Source: Leptidea sinapis
Taxonomy: Eukaryota > Arthropoda > Insecta > Lepidoptera > Pieridae
Assembly: GCF_905404315.1 (NCBI RefSeq)
Contig: NC_066269.1
Location: forward strand, 3,782,001 to 3,846,000
Reading direction: 5' to 3'
DNA: 64,000 nucleotides
The notes under the pieces were generated by a model, which ran no database searches, was not told where the DNA came from, and saw only the letters and a program-made list of their open reading frames with translations. Every line of letters begins with the position of its first letter. The stretch's first letter is position 1. Shown here piece by piece: positions 23,801-35,621 of this stretch. The position numbers and the translations under genes were made by a program.

Positions 23801-26800
23801 TGCTGTGGCAAATAAAGCCTACTATTGGTATAGTTATAGCTCATCGACGTGAATACAGTTTTTCACAAATACCAAGGGAGCCATGGATTTTTCCGGGATA
23901 AAAAATAGCCTATATCGTTTCCCTAGTCTATCGCTGTATCAATTTTCATCAAAATCGGTTCAGTAGCTCCAGCGTAAAAGCGTAGCAAACAAACTTACAT
24001 TCACATTTATAATATTAGTAGGAACATCTATAATGGTAACCATTTTACTAAGTAGAAAGAATGAATCGTATAACTATTGAAGGTACATAAACTAGTCGAT
24101 GGACAATACATTTAAAAAGTTAAAAAAGGCATGCACATTAATCACGTATATTTCTTCTGAATATTTCTTCCACTCGGAAAATAGTTGCGCAACAATGAAG
24201 ACGTGAAACTAATCTTTTAATCAGCAAGGATCGATCCTATGACCCATTTACCTGTAAACTGTAAATATAGTTTTAAGAGTGACAATGAGTTTCTTGCCAT
24301 GTCTTCTCATTAAAGGTCAACTTTTCAGAAGTGATGGTAAAATCTTTGATATTGTGTCATTTTGACCTAATTTAATAAATGATTTTTCATTCATAACTCT
24401 GGACCAACTTTAGACACTAATATTCAGGCGTCTAATAGATGTCCCACTAGCATAGGACGAGCAGGATTGCGCTAAGCTAAACTATTTAAAGAAATTACCA
24501 TAAAAATTATTGAGAACATATGAGAATCGCAATAACTTACGGTAAACAAGACCAAAATGTTTAGCTGCCATTTTGCCTTGAGTGCGCCTGCCAGAACTCC
24601 GCGGCCCTATCAGTATCACGCGGTACACCCCCGGGGCTCCTACCGCTTGGAGCCCCTGACCTGGTCCTTGGGCCCCAGCCGCGCAGGCTCGTATAGCGTT
24701 GCAACACTTAGCTGATATTTTCTCGTGATCGTCTTCGGATTCGATGTATACTTCCTGAAACATTAAAACTTTCCTTTATCCTATAATGTCAGATGTATCA
24801 CAATAATGTTTTTAGAGTTTTATTAGAGTTTTTCTTTCAGTTAAAAGTAAGTGCTGTGAAATCTTTGAAACAGATTCGTTGAAACAGGCTCCAACCTTCT
24901 TGTACCTAAGCAGCGCGTGAAAGAGTTGCTATCCGGTCAATTCTTTTAATCACGGCCCAATGAAAGTTTTTAAGTTCAGAAAGTGTCTTTCCAGTCAGAG
25001 TACCGGGGAATGGAGGCAGTGTCTGTCCATGGTCATAATAATTATTCGAGCTAGAAATAAAGAGATTTATTGCGAGTTTGTCTGTGCTTTATACGAGTAT
25101 TTACTAGGATACACTTAGAATTAACAGCTTGTAAAAAATCCAATAAGTTTAGAAAGTGCCCAGAGCATGTGATCAGAGAGGTAACTCAACATTTACAAAC
25201 AAAGTCTAACGACCGAAGTCATACGAATAGGTAAGTTATAAATTAGTTGGTATTATAAAACTTCAGTATATCTATTTCTTCATTGAGGTCGCTTGTTTTG
25301 ACACATATAACTAACCTAACTAACCTATTCATTTTATTACAGTTTTAACAGTTAAATTAAGATTAATATATTGAGCGTTTAATCTCCTAAGAGGAGATAT
25401 ATATATATATATTATAGTAAAATAACCTCTTGATTAGGTAACCGGGGATTGTGGCTCTTATGACATTACCGAAATATCGGGAGTTTAACGAGACCTAAGT
25501 GCAGTGAATAACTGCTAGGTTTTCTATTCTGTGCGCTCTAGACTCGCGCGCCATTCTTTCTGTAAATTCACGCCTCGATTCGCGGTGTGATCTTCGAGTT
25601 GGATGGATGACAACGACGTGATTGCTTCTGCTAATGTGACGGAATGTGCTATAGCGTACTATAATTAATTATTATCTTACATTCAATCTTATGTTCCTTG
25701 CGTTTATTGCCTGCCATAGTAATAAATCTGATTGATAGAACTCAATCACAGTTGGCTCAAGTTCATTCTTTCATATCGAACCTACCCATTTAAAAAAAGA
25801 CGCAAGGTCGCGACGGCGTCTTATACGCCACTGTCCCAGTGTGCCTATTATTAATACTGAAAGTGTTATGGCTTTCGAGCGATTGAATCAAGCGCCAATT
25901 CTTTGTCGCAAGGGAAAAAAGTGATGCAGAACCAAGAATGAAAGATATGTCGCGCAGCGCGAACGCGAAGACGCGAAAACAGAAACCATCAACACTAGCA
26001 GTTTTCGCGTTTTCGCAGCCTTCACGCCACGAGTGTAGAGCGCGCATTAGAACTGAGACAGAGACCTTCAGAGTAGATTTATAAACAAACTTGAGGCCCT
26101 CTATGTCCTGCTGGAAGAAGGAGCGCGCGGGAGTCCGAGGGTCGTGTACAGGAGGCGCGGCTGCAGGGGGCCGGGTCAGCAGCAGCGTCACGGTGGGCAG
26201 CACCCCGTCTTGCTGCAGGCAGCGAGCCTCGCGGACCGAGCACGGGTGATCTGTTACAAGAGAAGGAGTGGAACATCATGTTACACCTTTTTCTTAGTGC
26301 GCTACTCACAAAATTCGACTCGTTGTTAATGGTGCTTGGATTGTACCACCTTAAAATAGTTGGGTTCTACAGTTTAAAATATAATATATAATTATATCTT
26401 GGATTGTACCACCTTAAAATGGTTGGGTTCTACGGTTTAAAATATAATATTTAATTATATCATTTTCTTTGATAAAATAATTAATTAAAATAAGAAGACT
26501 ACAGCAACTGTCTACTCCAAATGTTATGAGGGGCTGCTGAAATTGAGGGTCTCGACTCATGAGTAGCTCTAGTAGCGAACGTAAACAAAAATTTTTAACG
26601 CAAACTCATAATATTACTGTTTATACTGTTTATATGTAGTCTCAAAAAAAATTATGAACATCAAGATTACATTTCAGTAACCTGCAGCGACCACTATCGC
26701 GTGGTGCATGAAAATAGTCTTATTTGACTTTATCTAGTTTATTTAAAACATTATGAATAACATATGAAAAAAACTACAATTATTTACAATTATTTTACAA

Positions 26801-29800
26801 TCGGTAATCCAAGAAGTCGAAGGAACCCTCCCGCCAGACAGACTGTCATCGTCTCGGCAATTTAGAGGGTAGGAACAGTCTACTCTCTACGGCGTGCGTA
26901 GATTTCGAGGACCGCGTCCATGTAAACGCGTGTGTCCACAGATCCCATAGTAGTAACGCAGAAACGGATCATCCCATGGGCTGCGTTTAAACGGCAATTA
27001 ACGATGTGCTTGCACAGATCTCCTTCGCTTAAATCGTAATCTTGCGTTACTTCAACCGCATAATAACAAATGACTTGGGTCGTGAACCACAACTACACTG
27101 GACGATCTGTTCACGTTTGTGTTTTGAAGATATTTTGCAGTAGTTAATCCCAATAATGCTTTAATTAATATGATTTTGACGGGCATAAAGATTGAGAGAC
27201 GTTGATCCATACCACACATATTATTGTATAAAAGAACTTTGAAGGCATAAAAAAATTCTCACCAAACATAAGCCAACCCGTTAGAGGCACGGGATCCTTG
27301 AGAGTTAGCATTTTGGTAACCTCTGACATTATTTCCGGAGGGATACACCCCGGCACGTAGCTATCATGCTGAAGAAAATTTTCAATGTAGGTAAGTATAT
27401 AAAAAACTTTAACACTCGATCGTACTTTTAATGGAACCAAGAATCGTATGAAACTTGTGGCACTTTCATCTAATTTTTAGCACCAGAGGAATTGCGAGAG
27501 AGAATTTGCCCTGTGCTTCCCCGGGGCGTGATAAGAATAGGGAAGTCCCAGGCCCTAGGGTGTCGTAAGAGGCGACTACGGGCTTATTGAAAGTGGGAGA
27601 GTCACGCTGCCGTCTTTTGACGTCAGCACAATCGGGCCAGACTCGTCCGGGCTACTTACCACACTCGCACAGAATACCGGAGTGAAGTAGCGGCCTAGTG
27701 CCGCTATGTTTCGCATAGGTTAGTGTCGAGGACCGGAGGCCATTGACGACGTGCTTGCACAGATCCCCTCCGCTGAATCGTAGTCTTGGGTGATTTCAAC
27801 GGGCACAGTGCCGAATGGCTTGGATCACGTACCACAGACTACGCAGGGCGATCTGTGCATAATTTTGCATTGGCGTATGGTCTGTCCCAATTGGTTGAGT
27901 CGCGGCTCCCAAAAGTGGAAAGCCACATGCCATCCTTATTAGATCTTCTGCTGACTACACATCCCGATAGTTACCAGGTCTCTGTCGACGCCCCTCTCGG
28001 AACGTCCGATAATTGCCTGGTCAGGAGTGTAGTGCCCATCCGACGTCAACGTCGCAGACCACCAGCGACCCGCCGCGTTTAGCACTACAAGTCAGCAGAT
28101 TGGGATAGGATGCGTTCCGTTTTTGCATCCTACCCTTGGGGCAAGGTTTGTTTTCCTTCGGATGATCCTAGTGCCTGCGCCGTTGCAGTAGCCGATGTGA
28201 TACTGCAGGGCATGGATATTTTTATACCAAGCTCTGTAGTACCGATCGGTGGCAGATCACAGCCCTGGTTCGATGCGTCAGTTAAAGCAGCACCTGACTG
28301 CAAAAAACAGGCGTTTCGAAATTTGGTTGCGGCGCTGGGCTCAACCATGCCTCCAGATTTTTCAAGCGGCAAATCGCCCGTGCGGCCAGTAGCTTTCCAG
28401 TCACCCGACCGGATCACGCAAGTTCTGGTCGTTGTCGAAAGCTGCTCTTGGTAACTTCAACCAGCCGTCCATGCCGCCGTTGGACATGAGGAATGACACC
28501 CTGGCCCATACGGCAAAAGAGAAAGCCGAAAATCTCCTGTGCACTCTTTTTGCCTCCAAATCGACTCTTGACGACAACGGAAAAACACCGCCGACCATCC
28601 CGCGGTGTCAGAGCTCCATGCCTCAAGTACAGTTCAGATAAAAACTGTTCGGCGAGCTCTGTTTTCGTTGGACGTCAGGAAGTCGAGCGGGCCGAATGGC
28701 ATTTCTCCAATCGTGCTTAGAACGTGTGCCACGCGAGAAACTTGTATCTTCTATCGAGTCCTCTCTTGAGAAGGTCGCGGAATGGGGTAAATTGAACCTT
28801 GTCCAATTTAACCCCCAGAAGACTCAAGTTTGCGCATTTACCACAAAAAAAAACCCCATTTGTCGTATCACCGCTCTTCGGCAACATTTCCCTTAAAGCC
28901 TCGCCTAGTATCGGAATACTGGGTCTCGAAATCTCGAGCGATAGCCAATTCGCAGGTCTGGCCACACAAGGAGTATAGCTGTCATCTCTGGTCTGGCGCA
29001 CCCCAGTATCAGCTCGATCCATTTGACCGCGTGCAACGCAGAGCAGCTCGAATTGTCGGGGACCCAGTGCTCTGTGAACGGCTGGATCACTTGGCGTTGC
29101 ATAGAGACGTCGCTTCATTGTGTGTCTTCTACCGCATTTATCACGGGGAGTGTTCCGAAGAGCTGTTTAACCTGATTCCTGCCGCCTTCCACCTTCGCAC
29201 GACACGCACACAAGTTAAGATATCATCCTCACCATCTGGATGTGTGGCGGTCCCCCACAGTGCAGTTTTCAAGGAGCTTTCTTCCACGTACTACAAAACT
29301 GTGGAATGAGCTTCCCTGAGCGGTGTTTCCGGGGCGCGTACACCTTCCTTAAAGGCCGGCAACGCTCTTGTGATTCCTCTGGTGTTGCAAGAGAATGAAG
29401 GGGGCGGTGATCACTTAACACCAGGTGACCCGTACGCTTGTTTGTCCTCGTATTCCATAAAAAAAGAGAGATTTAAAGTAAGTAAGGATATTACTTTCTT
29501 GAAACGACTCCTGAAAAATTGAAAATATTTACGATATTTCCGCCCTAGTTCTTAAAAATATGGATTTATGCATCGGGAAGTCCTATGCCCTTCACTACGG
29601 TAAATATTTGCTGGATCTATGATTCTTTAGGCGGTGAAATTTTTTGGACGATGCGTTACCTGCGACAAACTTAGCGACGTGTTATTATCTCAAATCTGAA
29701 GCTTATAAAATCAGTCAAGTGTATCCAACCTCCTAAGCATTGAAACACAACACCCGCCTGGAAATTTCCCGTATAGTTATATAGTTATATATATAGTTTA

Positions 29801-32113
29801 TATATACCAATAATACTGCAGAAAGATTGGTAAAACTCTAAACCTTCGGCAATGTTTTAGTAGCAATGGAGGAAAAAATATACATAAAAATTTTGTTAAG
29901 TTATATTATGAAGCTTAATTGCCCGTGGATGAATCAATTTATATTTACCACCACCAAAAAATAATTCTTATTCTCTAGCACAGCGAATCAATCGGTTCGA
30001 AAAATTGCGGTATTCATTAGTCGACCAATCTACGCACTAGATAATCGTTACCTTCTCATATCGATCCATAATGCATCGTCGAGTGATCACAATAAAGCCA
30101 ATAGCTTTGATCAAGTCTCGAACTAATCGTTTTTTATCTGAAAGTTAATGTTTATGATAATATTTGCTATGTTTTTTATGACAGTAAGAGACGATATGAG
30201 CAGGACGTTCAGTTGATGGTAGTTGATACGCCTTGCCCATTACAATGCAGTCTTGCTCAGGATTCTTGAAAAACCCAAAACTTATGAGCGGCATTACGAT
30301 TATTACCCTCGTCACCTTGAAACATAAGATGTTAAGTCTCATTTGCCCAGTAATTTCACTAGCTGCGGCGCCCCGACACAATAATGCTTATTATTTATAT
30401 ACATTACTGTTTCACGGCATAAAAAGCAATAAAAATAAAAGGCTACAAAAAAATTATGTGCAATGTAAAGTATTTGCCTCTGGAATAAAGCCAGTCTTTG
30501 TCTTGGGTGGATTGAATCCCTTGCTTCACTTAGAAGTTAACTCTAGGGTCCTTCGTTACGCTCATGGTCTAATATGACGCCCATGACGTAATACAGTGCT
30601 TTAATCCCTTGGTGTATAATCTACTGGACACTTTTACTTCAGTCACAACTTATTTAATTATTAAAAATTAAAAATGTTATATTTTCAATTACAAAACTAG
30701 AAGGAAGCTTAAGTAGATGACGGACTCAAAGCAGACAGGCCTATCGCTGTGTACCACGCGCCCTCACTCCGCCTTAGGTATTAATTCCAGACAGACAGAA
30801 TAATGTATAATAACATTACCGTGTTTTGCTGGGTGTGTGCCATTGACGTACAATACACATTTAGACTCACAATCACGCTCAAAATTGTCTGAAGCAAAGC
30901 TCTGCGTACGCGTCTATTAGGAAAAGTTTCCAGTTTTCGTTCAGTTGTGTTTCAACCGCGCTTTGAACGCAATGCCACGCAATGACAAAGTGTTCAGGGA
31001 AAAGCTCTCCAAGGAGTTTCATTTTTAAACATTTTGCTAAATAATTACATTTCAATCAAATAAAACAAAATGTTCTTGCCTTGTGTTCGGGTCCGTCTCG
31101 CGCGTGACGTAGTGCTACTACTTCTAATTAGCGTATACAAAAGACTTTGTACATTACTACCACGAAATAAGGTGTTAATTTGAATGAATGATTTAATGCT
31201 ATCTGTGTAAGTTATATATATACGTATACGTATACAACGCCGCTCGCACATTTTTGACGACCTTTTAATGCGATTGCGAGTCTTGTTGTTTATTGTACGT
31301 CAATGGTGTATGCACTCTTTTTCTAAGGTATCCATATCATTTTAATTTGGAACCTTTTAAGGAAGTTCATTTCACAGTTTTGTTGTATGTTTTATAAGAT
31401 TACTATCGATGAACCCCACATCCGGATATGGTGAAAGTAATTTTTAACTAAGATTTGGAACTAAGCTTTTTATATAAGGAGACAACAACTACCAATTTGC
31501 AGTTCTGGAGAAACAAGAAGGATAACTCTGTCTATGTCCTGGCTGTAGTGCAAGTGTTGACCAAGAAATATCTTCATGTGCTTTAGATGGTCCTTCGGTA
31601 AATTTATTACTAAGTCTCGTAGCATGTCCTGGAAAAAGTGGACTTAAAGAGAATAGTGGAATTTCTTCTAGCTACCTAATGCATCTAGCAGGGTAAAATT
31701 ACAATTTAAGTAGGAGCCTACATTCATAAAATTAAGACTGCGAACCTCGCGTTGTGTTGAAATTGCGATTTGTAATTAATAAAATAAAATATTTTTTTGG
31801 ATGGTCAAGCACTATTTCAAATCAGTATTCATCTCCTCAAATGCCTCAGACCTCAGAAGAACGGGGGAAAGAATTTCAACGGGAATTACCTATTCACCTC
31901 GATCATTATTATTTGATTTTATTAAATTTAATAAGGGATTATAGCATAAGTTATTAACTACTACCATAAAAAATAATTGTAAAATGGAGTTGTAAAGAAT
32001 AATGTTGAAATTTGTCTCACTTTAAATAATTTATAGATTCGGTACTTTTCAAGGAAGGGCAAAAATGTTTCCGGCATTTCAAGAGGTCTCTTCGTTGCAT
32101 CGGTCTCAGTCAT
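14870..32113 (-). CDS. AK8: Adenylate kinase 8-like protein, 12 exons, both P-loops degenerate
   Basis: Minus-strand exons in coding order: 32021-32113, 31493-31628, 30052-30137, 27263-27368, 26066-26250, 24541-24754, 23409-23533, 22404-22495, 21657-21730, 18192-18265, 17780-17852, 14870-14964. All borders are AG/GT, every phase matches, and the sum is 1353 nt, so 450 residues (human AK8: 479). The match to AK8, recalled from memory, runs end to end: an N-terminal EMPETFLPFLEKYRIYKLF block, then two adenylate-kinase-like halves. Half 1 has GWLMFDHPCSVREARCLQQ (compare GWILDGIPETREQAL in human AK8). Half 2 has DCIERGWVLIGYP, PPNRIIFLNV and a C-terminal IDGDQ block. AK8 is an axonemal nucleotide kinase in animals. 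Here loop 1 reads SPELQIDKKR (residues 71-80) and loop 2 GPRSSGRRTQ (252-261), so the P-loop lysine is absent in both; activity is doubtful. The exon 5 donor (AAG|GTCTCT) is weak. Introns are full of repeats. Confidence 0.88.
15059..15168. repeat. 55-bp exact tandem duplication
   Basis: Two direct copies (15059-15113 and 15114-15168) begin CGAAAATCAGTCGG and end CGCAAGAGTTGAA, with no difference by eye. Confidence 0.9.
17330..17620 (+). mobile_element. LINE 3' end, non-J1 family
   Basis: With one frameshift the plus strand reads as a typical LINE ORF2 C-terminus (...LWNQLPAAVFPKDFSVV..., ...PLARLPHLYIKKK). It ends in ACATAAAAAAAA. It differs from J1 in sequence. Confidence 0.65.
18573..18887 (+). 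repeat. S1 repeat, near full length
   Basis: The copy starts GAGGGGAGGCTCC, contains the S1 marker and hairpin, and ends CAGGTGAACGGCCTGCTCGT ... CCTATTTTCATAAAAAAA. It is the best copy for comparing the S1 tail with the J1 tail. Confidence 0.8.
18888..19823. other. Repeat-like intronic sequence, family unknown
   Basis: The segment at 19480-19700 contains phrases such as ACACTCGCTACGCTCGTGAT that look like interspersed repeat. I found no exon or element ends. Confidence 0.35.
19824..20030 (-). mobile_element. J1 LINE 3' fragment
   Basis: It starts on the plus strand with TTTTTATGGAAAATGAGAAC. The ACACCAGAGGAATCACAGGA and GTCGTATCGTCCAGGAAACA markers of the J1 3' end follow in reverse. Confidence 0.75.
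21225..21650 (+). mobile_element. CR1-like LINE 3' end abutting AK8 exon 9
   Basis: The plus strand reads LKDLPFKVFKRRLHQWL..NKCFYSLNEF-stop, the C-terminus typical of CR1-like LINEs. About 300 bp of AT-rich 3' UTR follow, with a TTTCATTTCATTTTA tail. The tail ends within about 7 bp of AK8 exon 9 (21657), so it directly adjoins the intron 9 donor. Confidence 0.7.
21778..21831. repeat. 27-bp tandem duplication
   Basis: Two copies (21778-21804 and 21805-21831) of CCGACTACATGGCTGGGTAG plus 7 more bases differ at one position by eye. Confidence 0.85.
21891..21911. repeat. Short interstitial (CCTAA)n / TTAGG telomere-type repeat
   Basis: Four CTAAC units in a row equal the insect telomere repeat TTAGG on the other strand. 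The run is only about 20 bp and lies in AK8 intron 8, just beyond a tandem duplication. Confidence 0.6.
22010..22338 (+). repeat. S1 repeat, diverged
   Basis: The GTGAAGCAGTAATGTG, GAGACTTAACATCTTAT and CATCAACTGAACGTC markers appear in S1 order. The copy ends TTATTTTCATAACAAAAAA. Confidence 0.7.
23162..23366 (-). repeat. S1 repeat, internally deleted
   Basis: This reversed copy starts at its A-tail (plus-strand TTTTTTTATTCC) and lacks the hairpin segment. It ends with the complement of the ...CAGTGGGG start. Confidence 0.7.
23687..24023 (-). mobile_element. Helitron-like non-autonomous element
   Basis: The minus strand starts TCCTACTAATATTATAAATG, a typical lepidopteran Helitron 5' end, and ends in the ...GACGAAGTTGCGGGCATCAG region. 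The final CTAG is degraded. A better copy in the other orientation is at 38813-39154. Confidence 0.6.
26336..26461. repeat. 63-bp tandem duplication
   Basis: Two copies (26336-26398 and 26399-26461) begin TTGGATTGTACCACCTTAAA and differ at a few positions. They lie in AK8 intron 4. Confidence 0.9.
27003..27115 (+). mobile_element. J1 LINE endonuclease remnant
   Basis: TGCTTGCACAGATC followed by ATCGTAATCTTGCG resembles 27743-27800, the start of the J1 endonuclease LGDFNGHSAEW block, with many changes. The open frame on the opposite strand at 26880-27092 is therefore probably not a gene. Confidence 0.5.
27477..29466 (+). mobile_element. J1 jockey-like LINE with internal deletions
   Basis: This is the longest J1 copy. 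A 5' stretch with GTCGTAAGAGGCGACTACGG leads into an endonuclease segment (DFNGHSAEWLGSRTTDYAG, DLLLTTHPD, LGTSDNCLVRSVVP). ORF2 pieces follow in shifting frames, then EKVAEWGKLNLVQFNPQKTQ, the sequence just after the RT core in such LINEs. The catalytic RT core (YADD) is deleted. The C-terminal HLALHRDVASLCVFYRIYH block and the 3' end at about 29466 (...TATTCCATAAAAAAA) are present. The copy is inactive and lies in AK8 intron 3. Confidence 0.85.
30172..30428 (-). repeat. S1 repeat
   Basis: This reversed copy carries the complement of the GAGACTTAACATCTTATG marker and hairpin remnants. It starts 35 bp beyond AK8 exon 3, inside intron 2. Confidence 0.75.
31311..31440 (-). mobile_element. J1 LINE, old degenerate fragment
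   Basis: CTAAGGTATCCATATCATTT ... AAGGAAGTTCATTTCACAG follows the J1 3' UTR order in reverse with heavy divergence. Confidence 0.45.
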
Positions 32114-33647
32114 TTTCTTGTTTAGAATTTTAATGAATATATGAAAAATGTTTATTGTAGCAATGATAAAAAAAATATTATTTGAAATCTTTATGGTACC
32201 GATACAATCAAAGAGAATTTAAACACAACGTTCCAAAGAGAATTTAAACACACATTCATTACTTAAAATTTTTATCGGTACTCTAATTCTACGCAACTCT
32301 ATGGTATTCCGTTTTTAGATTTTTTTATAATGGCTTTGGAAATAAGTTCTAGACTTACTTCAAGCAACTATCCATCTCTACTCTGTGCTTCAAGTAATAG
32401 GATCAGCTTATTACCAGCATAATTAGGGATTGAAAATAGCCGCGATCTCCATGTACCGCCACCAAGAAAGAAAATATAATCTACAGTAGAGTTTCATCAT
32501 AACATTTGTGTAAAGTTACAATCTATACAAATAGCATTCATTAATTATAATATTTATTCAACCAAAATTTAAATTTGATCATATACAATCTACATTTATT
32601 ACAAAATATTTTAATAATTAATTTTGCATATTGTTTGAGCGAGTCATGAATAAGAGAGCTGTAATTTCAATAAATCAACCCCTCTCCATAGAATTTAATT
32701 AAAATATAAAGCACTCTGGGTCTAAAACAAAAAGAAACTCACTGTGAGTTTTGATTTTTTTTAAGTTATACTTCTTTAGTCACTTTATAAAAAAATGATG
32801 AGAATGAAATTTTAAGCAGCGCGCGCATGTAACGCGCTGTCAGAAAAAGAAACAGGTTGAAGTTGGTTCCTAAAATTTTCTGTTTATTTTTCGTCTTTTT
32901 TCTGAGTGAACTATAACAAGGATTGGTATTGATATCTTTACTTGAATTATGATCACTGTCGCTTCTTTCTTCATCTGGACATACTTCTAAGATAAAAACG
33001 AATGCTCTTCTTATAACTTCTTTACATGAGGACTCTTATAATGCCTCTCGTTGGGAGAAATACTCTTTAATGCATTTTATATTTGTAATGGTTATTCGAC
33101 ATTCCAATTAGTACCAACATTCAGTTATGATAATATTAATAGAATCATTTGTAACCTGTTAATATTATATTGTTTTAGTAATTATATTTAGTAGATTTTT
33201 AGTAATTGTAATATTATATAATCACATGCAATTATGATGTTGGTAGTTTTGTATTATTAAGGTTGGTAGTAGGGTAACTGTTACGAATTGCTCTCGGCTA
33301 TTGGCCTAGCCCGTGTTTTATGTGAGTAATGCGTAAAGCCTCGATGACACTGGGCTAGTTTTCAAGCTGCTAGTCGGCGAGTTCGCGAGTAGCTTGTAAA
33401 CTTGCTCCGTGTCATTGAGCTTTAAATGATAAAAAATAGTTATTGTGAGTTATCTCTAAGAGATAGACTTACACCTACCATCGCGCACTTTTTCGTCGAA
33501 CAACAATGTTGTACAATACCTGTGACAATACTCTAGCACACTTTGATCTATCTCGTACGTTTCAACCAGCGCTTGCATTGTATGCGAAAAAAATGTGTTC
33601 ATTTAGTACGACATCACATTAGGAAACTCTAAAATGGTCAGTGTTTC

Positions 33648-33780
33648 TCTACCATCATCATCATCATTCAGCCGGAAGACTACTGGACAAATTGCTTCCT
33701 TCCTTTCCTTCAGTCCTGCGCTGCCCACATCCAATCACATCTTCTATCTATTAAAAACCTCATCAATATCCGTTACGTAA
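33648..33780 (-). mobile_element. RTE-like LINE 3' scrap
   Basis: CATCATCATCATTCAGCCGG followed by ACTACTGGAC is the reverse of the RTE end seen at 53440-53465 (CAGCAGTGGACGTCTTCCGG, CTGATGATGATGAT). Confidence 0.5.
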
Positions 33781-34089
33781 TTTTAAAGATCTATGCATAC
33801 ATAGGGACAGACAGCGGGAAGCGATGATGATACATTTTACATTCAATCACGAATGTAAAATATATATAAATATTGAAATAGGTAGTGTAAAATGAAGTAT
33901 AAATAAAACGTTTCTGGAAGGAATCTGGGGTAGGTTTCTTTTCAGGAAATGGATATGCACAGCTGTTAAATGAAATTTGTAGTACGGTAAATATGCTCAA
34001 TATGCAAACAAAGTAATTCGATCGTAGAAGGTGAAGAAGAAAAAAGGCTTGCCATTTTAAATAGAGGAGTGGATAAAGATTACTATCCT

Positions 34090-34970
34090 GTGATAGCAGA
34101 AGTTCACGCTCGTACCGCGTACAGGTGAGCGACGCACGCAGCGAAGAGACCCCAGTGCAGAGCGGCGTCCCACAAGGGGCGGGCTGTGGACCCGTGTGCA
34201 CGTTAACAGCTTGTGCGGGTGTTGCAGCACTGCACCGCAAACATGTTCGCGGATGATCTGTGCATACTACGCGCCGGTACCGACCTCGCCGAGACAACTC
34301 GACTCTTGCAGCAAGACGTGGACGCAGTGGTCAAGTGGAATCACGACAATGGCATCGTCATCAACGCTGACAAAACCAAACAGCTAATCATACACTCTCC
34401 TTACCTGTGTCCGACTGAATGTCCACCGCCAATTTATGCTCATAAATATACTAAAAGTAATATAAATTCTAATGATAATAACAAAATAAACACATTTCGT
34501 ACCCAAATCACTAAAACAGGCTTTGCTCAGTCACAATATGAATTTAATTCGGCATACGCTTACAACTACTTCAGTAAATATAATAAAAATATAAGTAAAA
34601 GAAATAAATTCTCGTTAACAAAATCATTAAAATCATGGCTAGTAGTATTAAAATACGAAGATACAGAAAATGTTCTTAAAATTAAAACTTAATAGTCAAT
34701 TACTAACATTTATTTAATCTTGTGCACAGTTTAACATCCTAACAAAAAATACAAAGACTTAACACACACCAGCACGCACACACTTAGACACACACGCACA
34801 CATATACATACACGCACACACACATACCTCTTTTTAGTGAGTTTGCTAATTATGTTTAATAATGTATAGCCTTTCGGAAGGACCTAGCCTCTGCAACTCA
34901 GGGTATCCTATCGCAGACGGTAGGGCACAAAAACATTTTGTACCACATATTATTAGTTGAATAAATGATT
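34090..34970 (+). mobile_element. LINE reverse-transcriptase fragment with FADD motif
   Basis: The plus strand reads SGVPQGA (the RT motif before the active site), then after a frameshift or small deletion NMFADDLCIL and WNHDNGIVINADKTKQLII, the catalytic and following RT blocks. The frame then jumps to a C-terminus like that of CR1-like elements (SQYEFNSAYAYNYFSKY ... LKSWLV) with a stop near 34692. The A-rich 3' UTR contains a CA-rich microsatellite. FADD replaces the usual YADD. The copy is defective. Confidence 0.75.
34758..34828. repeat. CA-rich microsatellite
   Basis: Imperfect (CA)n/(CACACG)n run with ATAC interruptions inside the 3' UTR of the LINE fragment. Confidence 0.8.
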
Positions 34971-35621
34971 ATTATTACTTAAGAACGTAGGTATCTAGGC
35001 TTTGCCCACAATGCCTTATGGAGGTCCTTCATAGCTTTAGCATAAGAAGACGTGTTATGAACTATTTGCATATCGTTCATCATTATCACAGAGGGCACTA
35101 TGGTGCCTCTGCGCCAGTGCTACTTGATGGTATGCTGATTGATTGAAAAATTATGCGTTGAATAATCCAGGAAAGACGTGTTTCTGGAAGAGAGAAAAAA
35201 ATCATAATTAAAAAATTGTGATTTAGAATTTCCGTTTTAATAGCATGGTAAAACAATGTTTATTTAAATTTGAAAATGTATAATATGAATAAGTATTAAA
35301 ATAACGAAAACTTCAGTTTGAATTGTGCAAACACTCTGCTTATTTGACCCTTTGCTGAACTTATTTTAGAATATTCTTAATTTTTGCGTCGATAAACACC
35401 GCACGAAAAAAAGAGTGTGTGTACTTATGTTCACGCATTAGAAGTTATACTTCTTTGGCGTATGGAAAAAAAATCAATTTTTAACAAATAGTTAAGATCA
35501 AAGATAGTATAAACACTCAGCATTTAAGGTAATATAAACGAGTATAGAAAATTAATTATTATTTTTTTATTTATACGTAAAATGTGTTAACATACCAGAA
35601 ATATTTAATATTTTATAAATA

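Noticed and set aside
26880..27092. 70-codon minus-strand frame that looked like a conserved enzyme C-terminus
   Set aside because: Its other strand at 27003-27110 aligns with the start of the J1 endonuclease at 27743-27850. The AK8 exons on either side splice past it, so it is most likely a shadow of a LINE remnant.
29641..29760. Candidate AK8 exon with a 28-codon open stretch (minus)
   Set aside because: The phase required by the neighbouring exons gives an early stop. The exon at 30052-30137 fits phase, donor, acceptor and the AK8 alignment instead.
34758..34828. CRISPR-like or coding repeat
   Set aside because: It is a CA-rich microsatellite in a LINE 3' UTR. No spaced direct repeats occur anywhere in the window.
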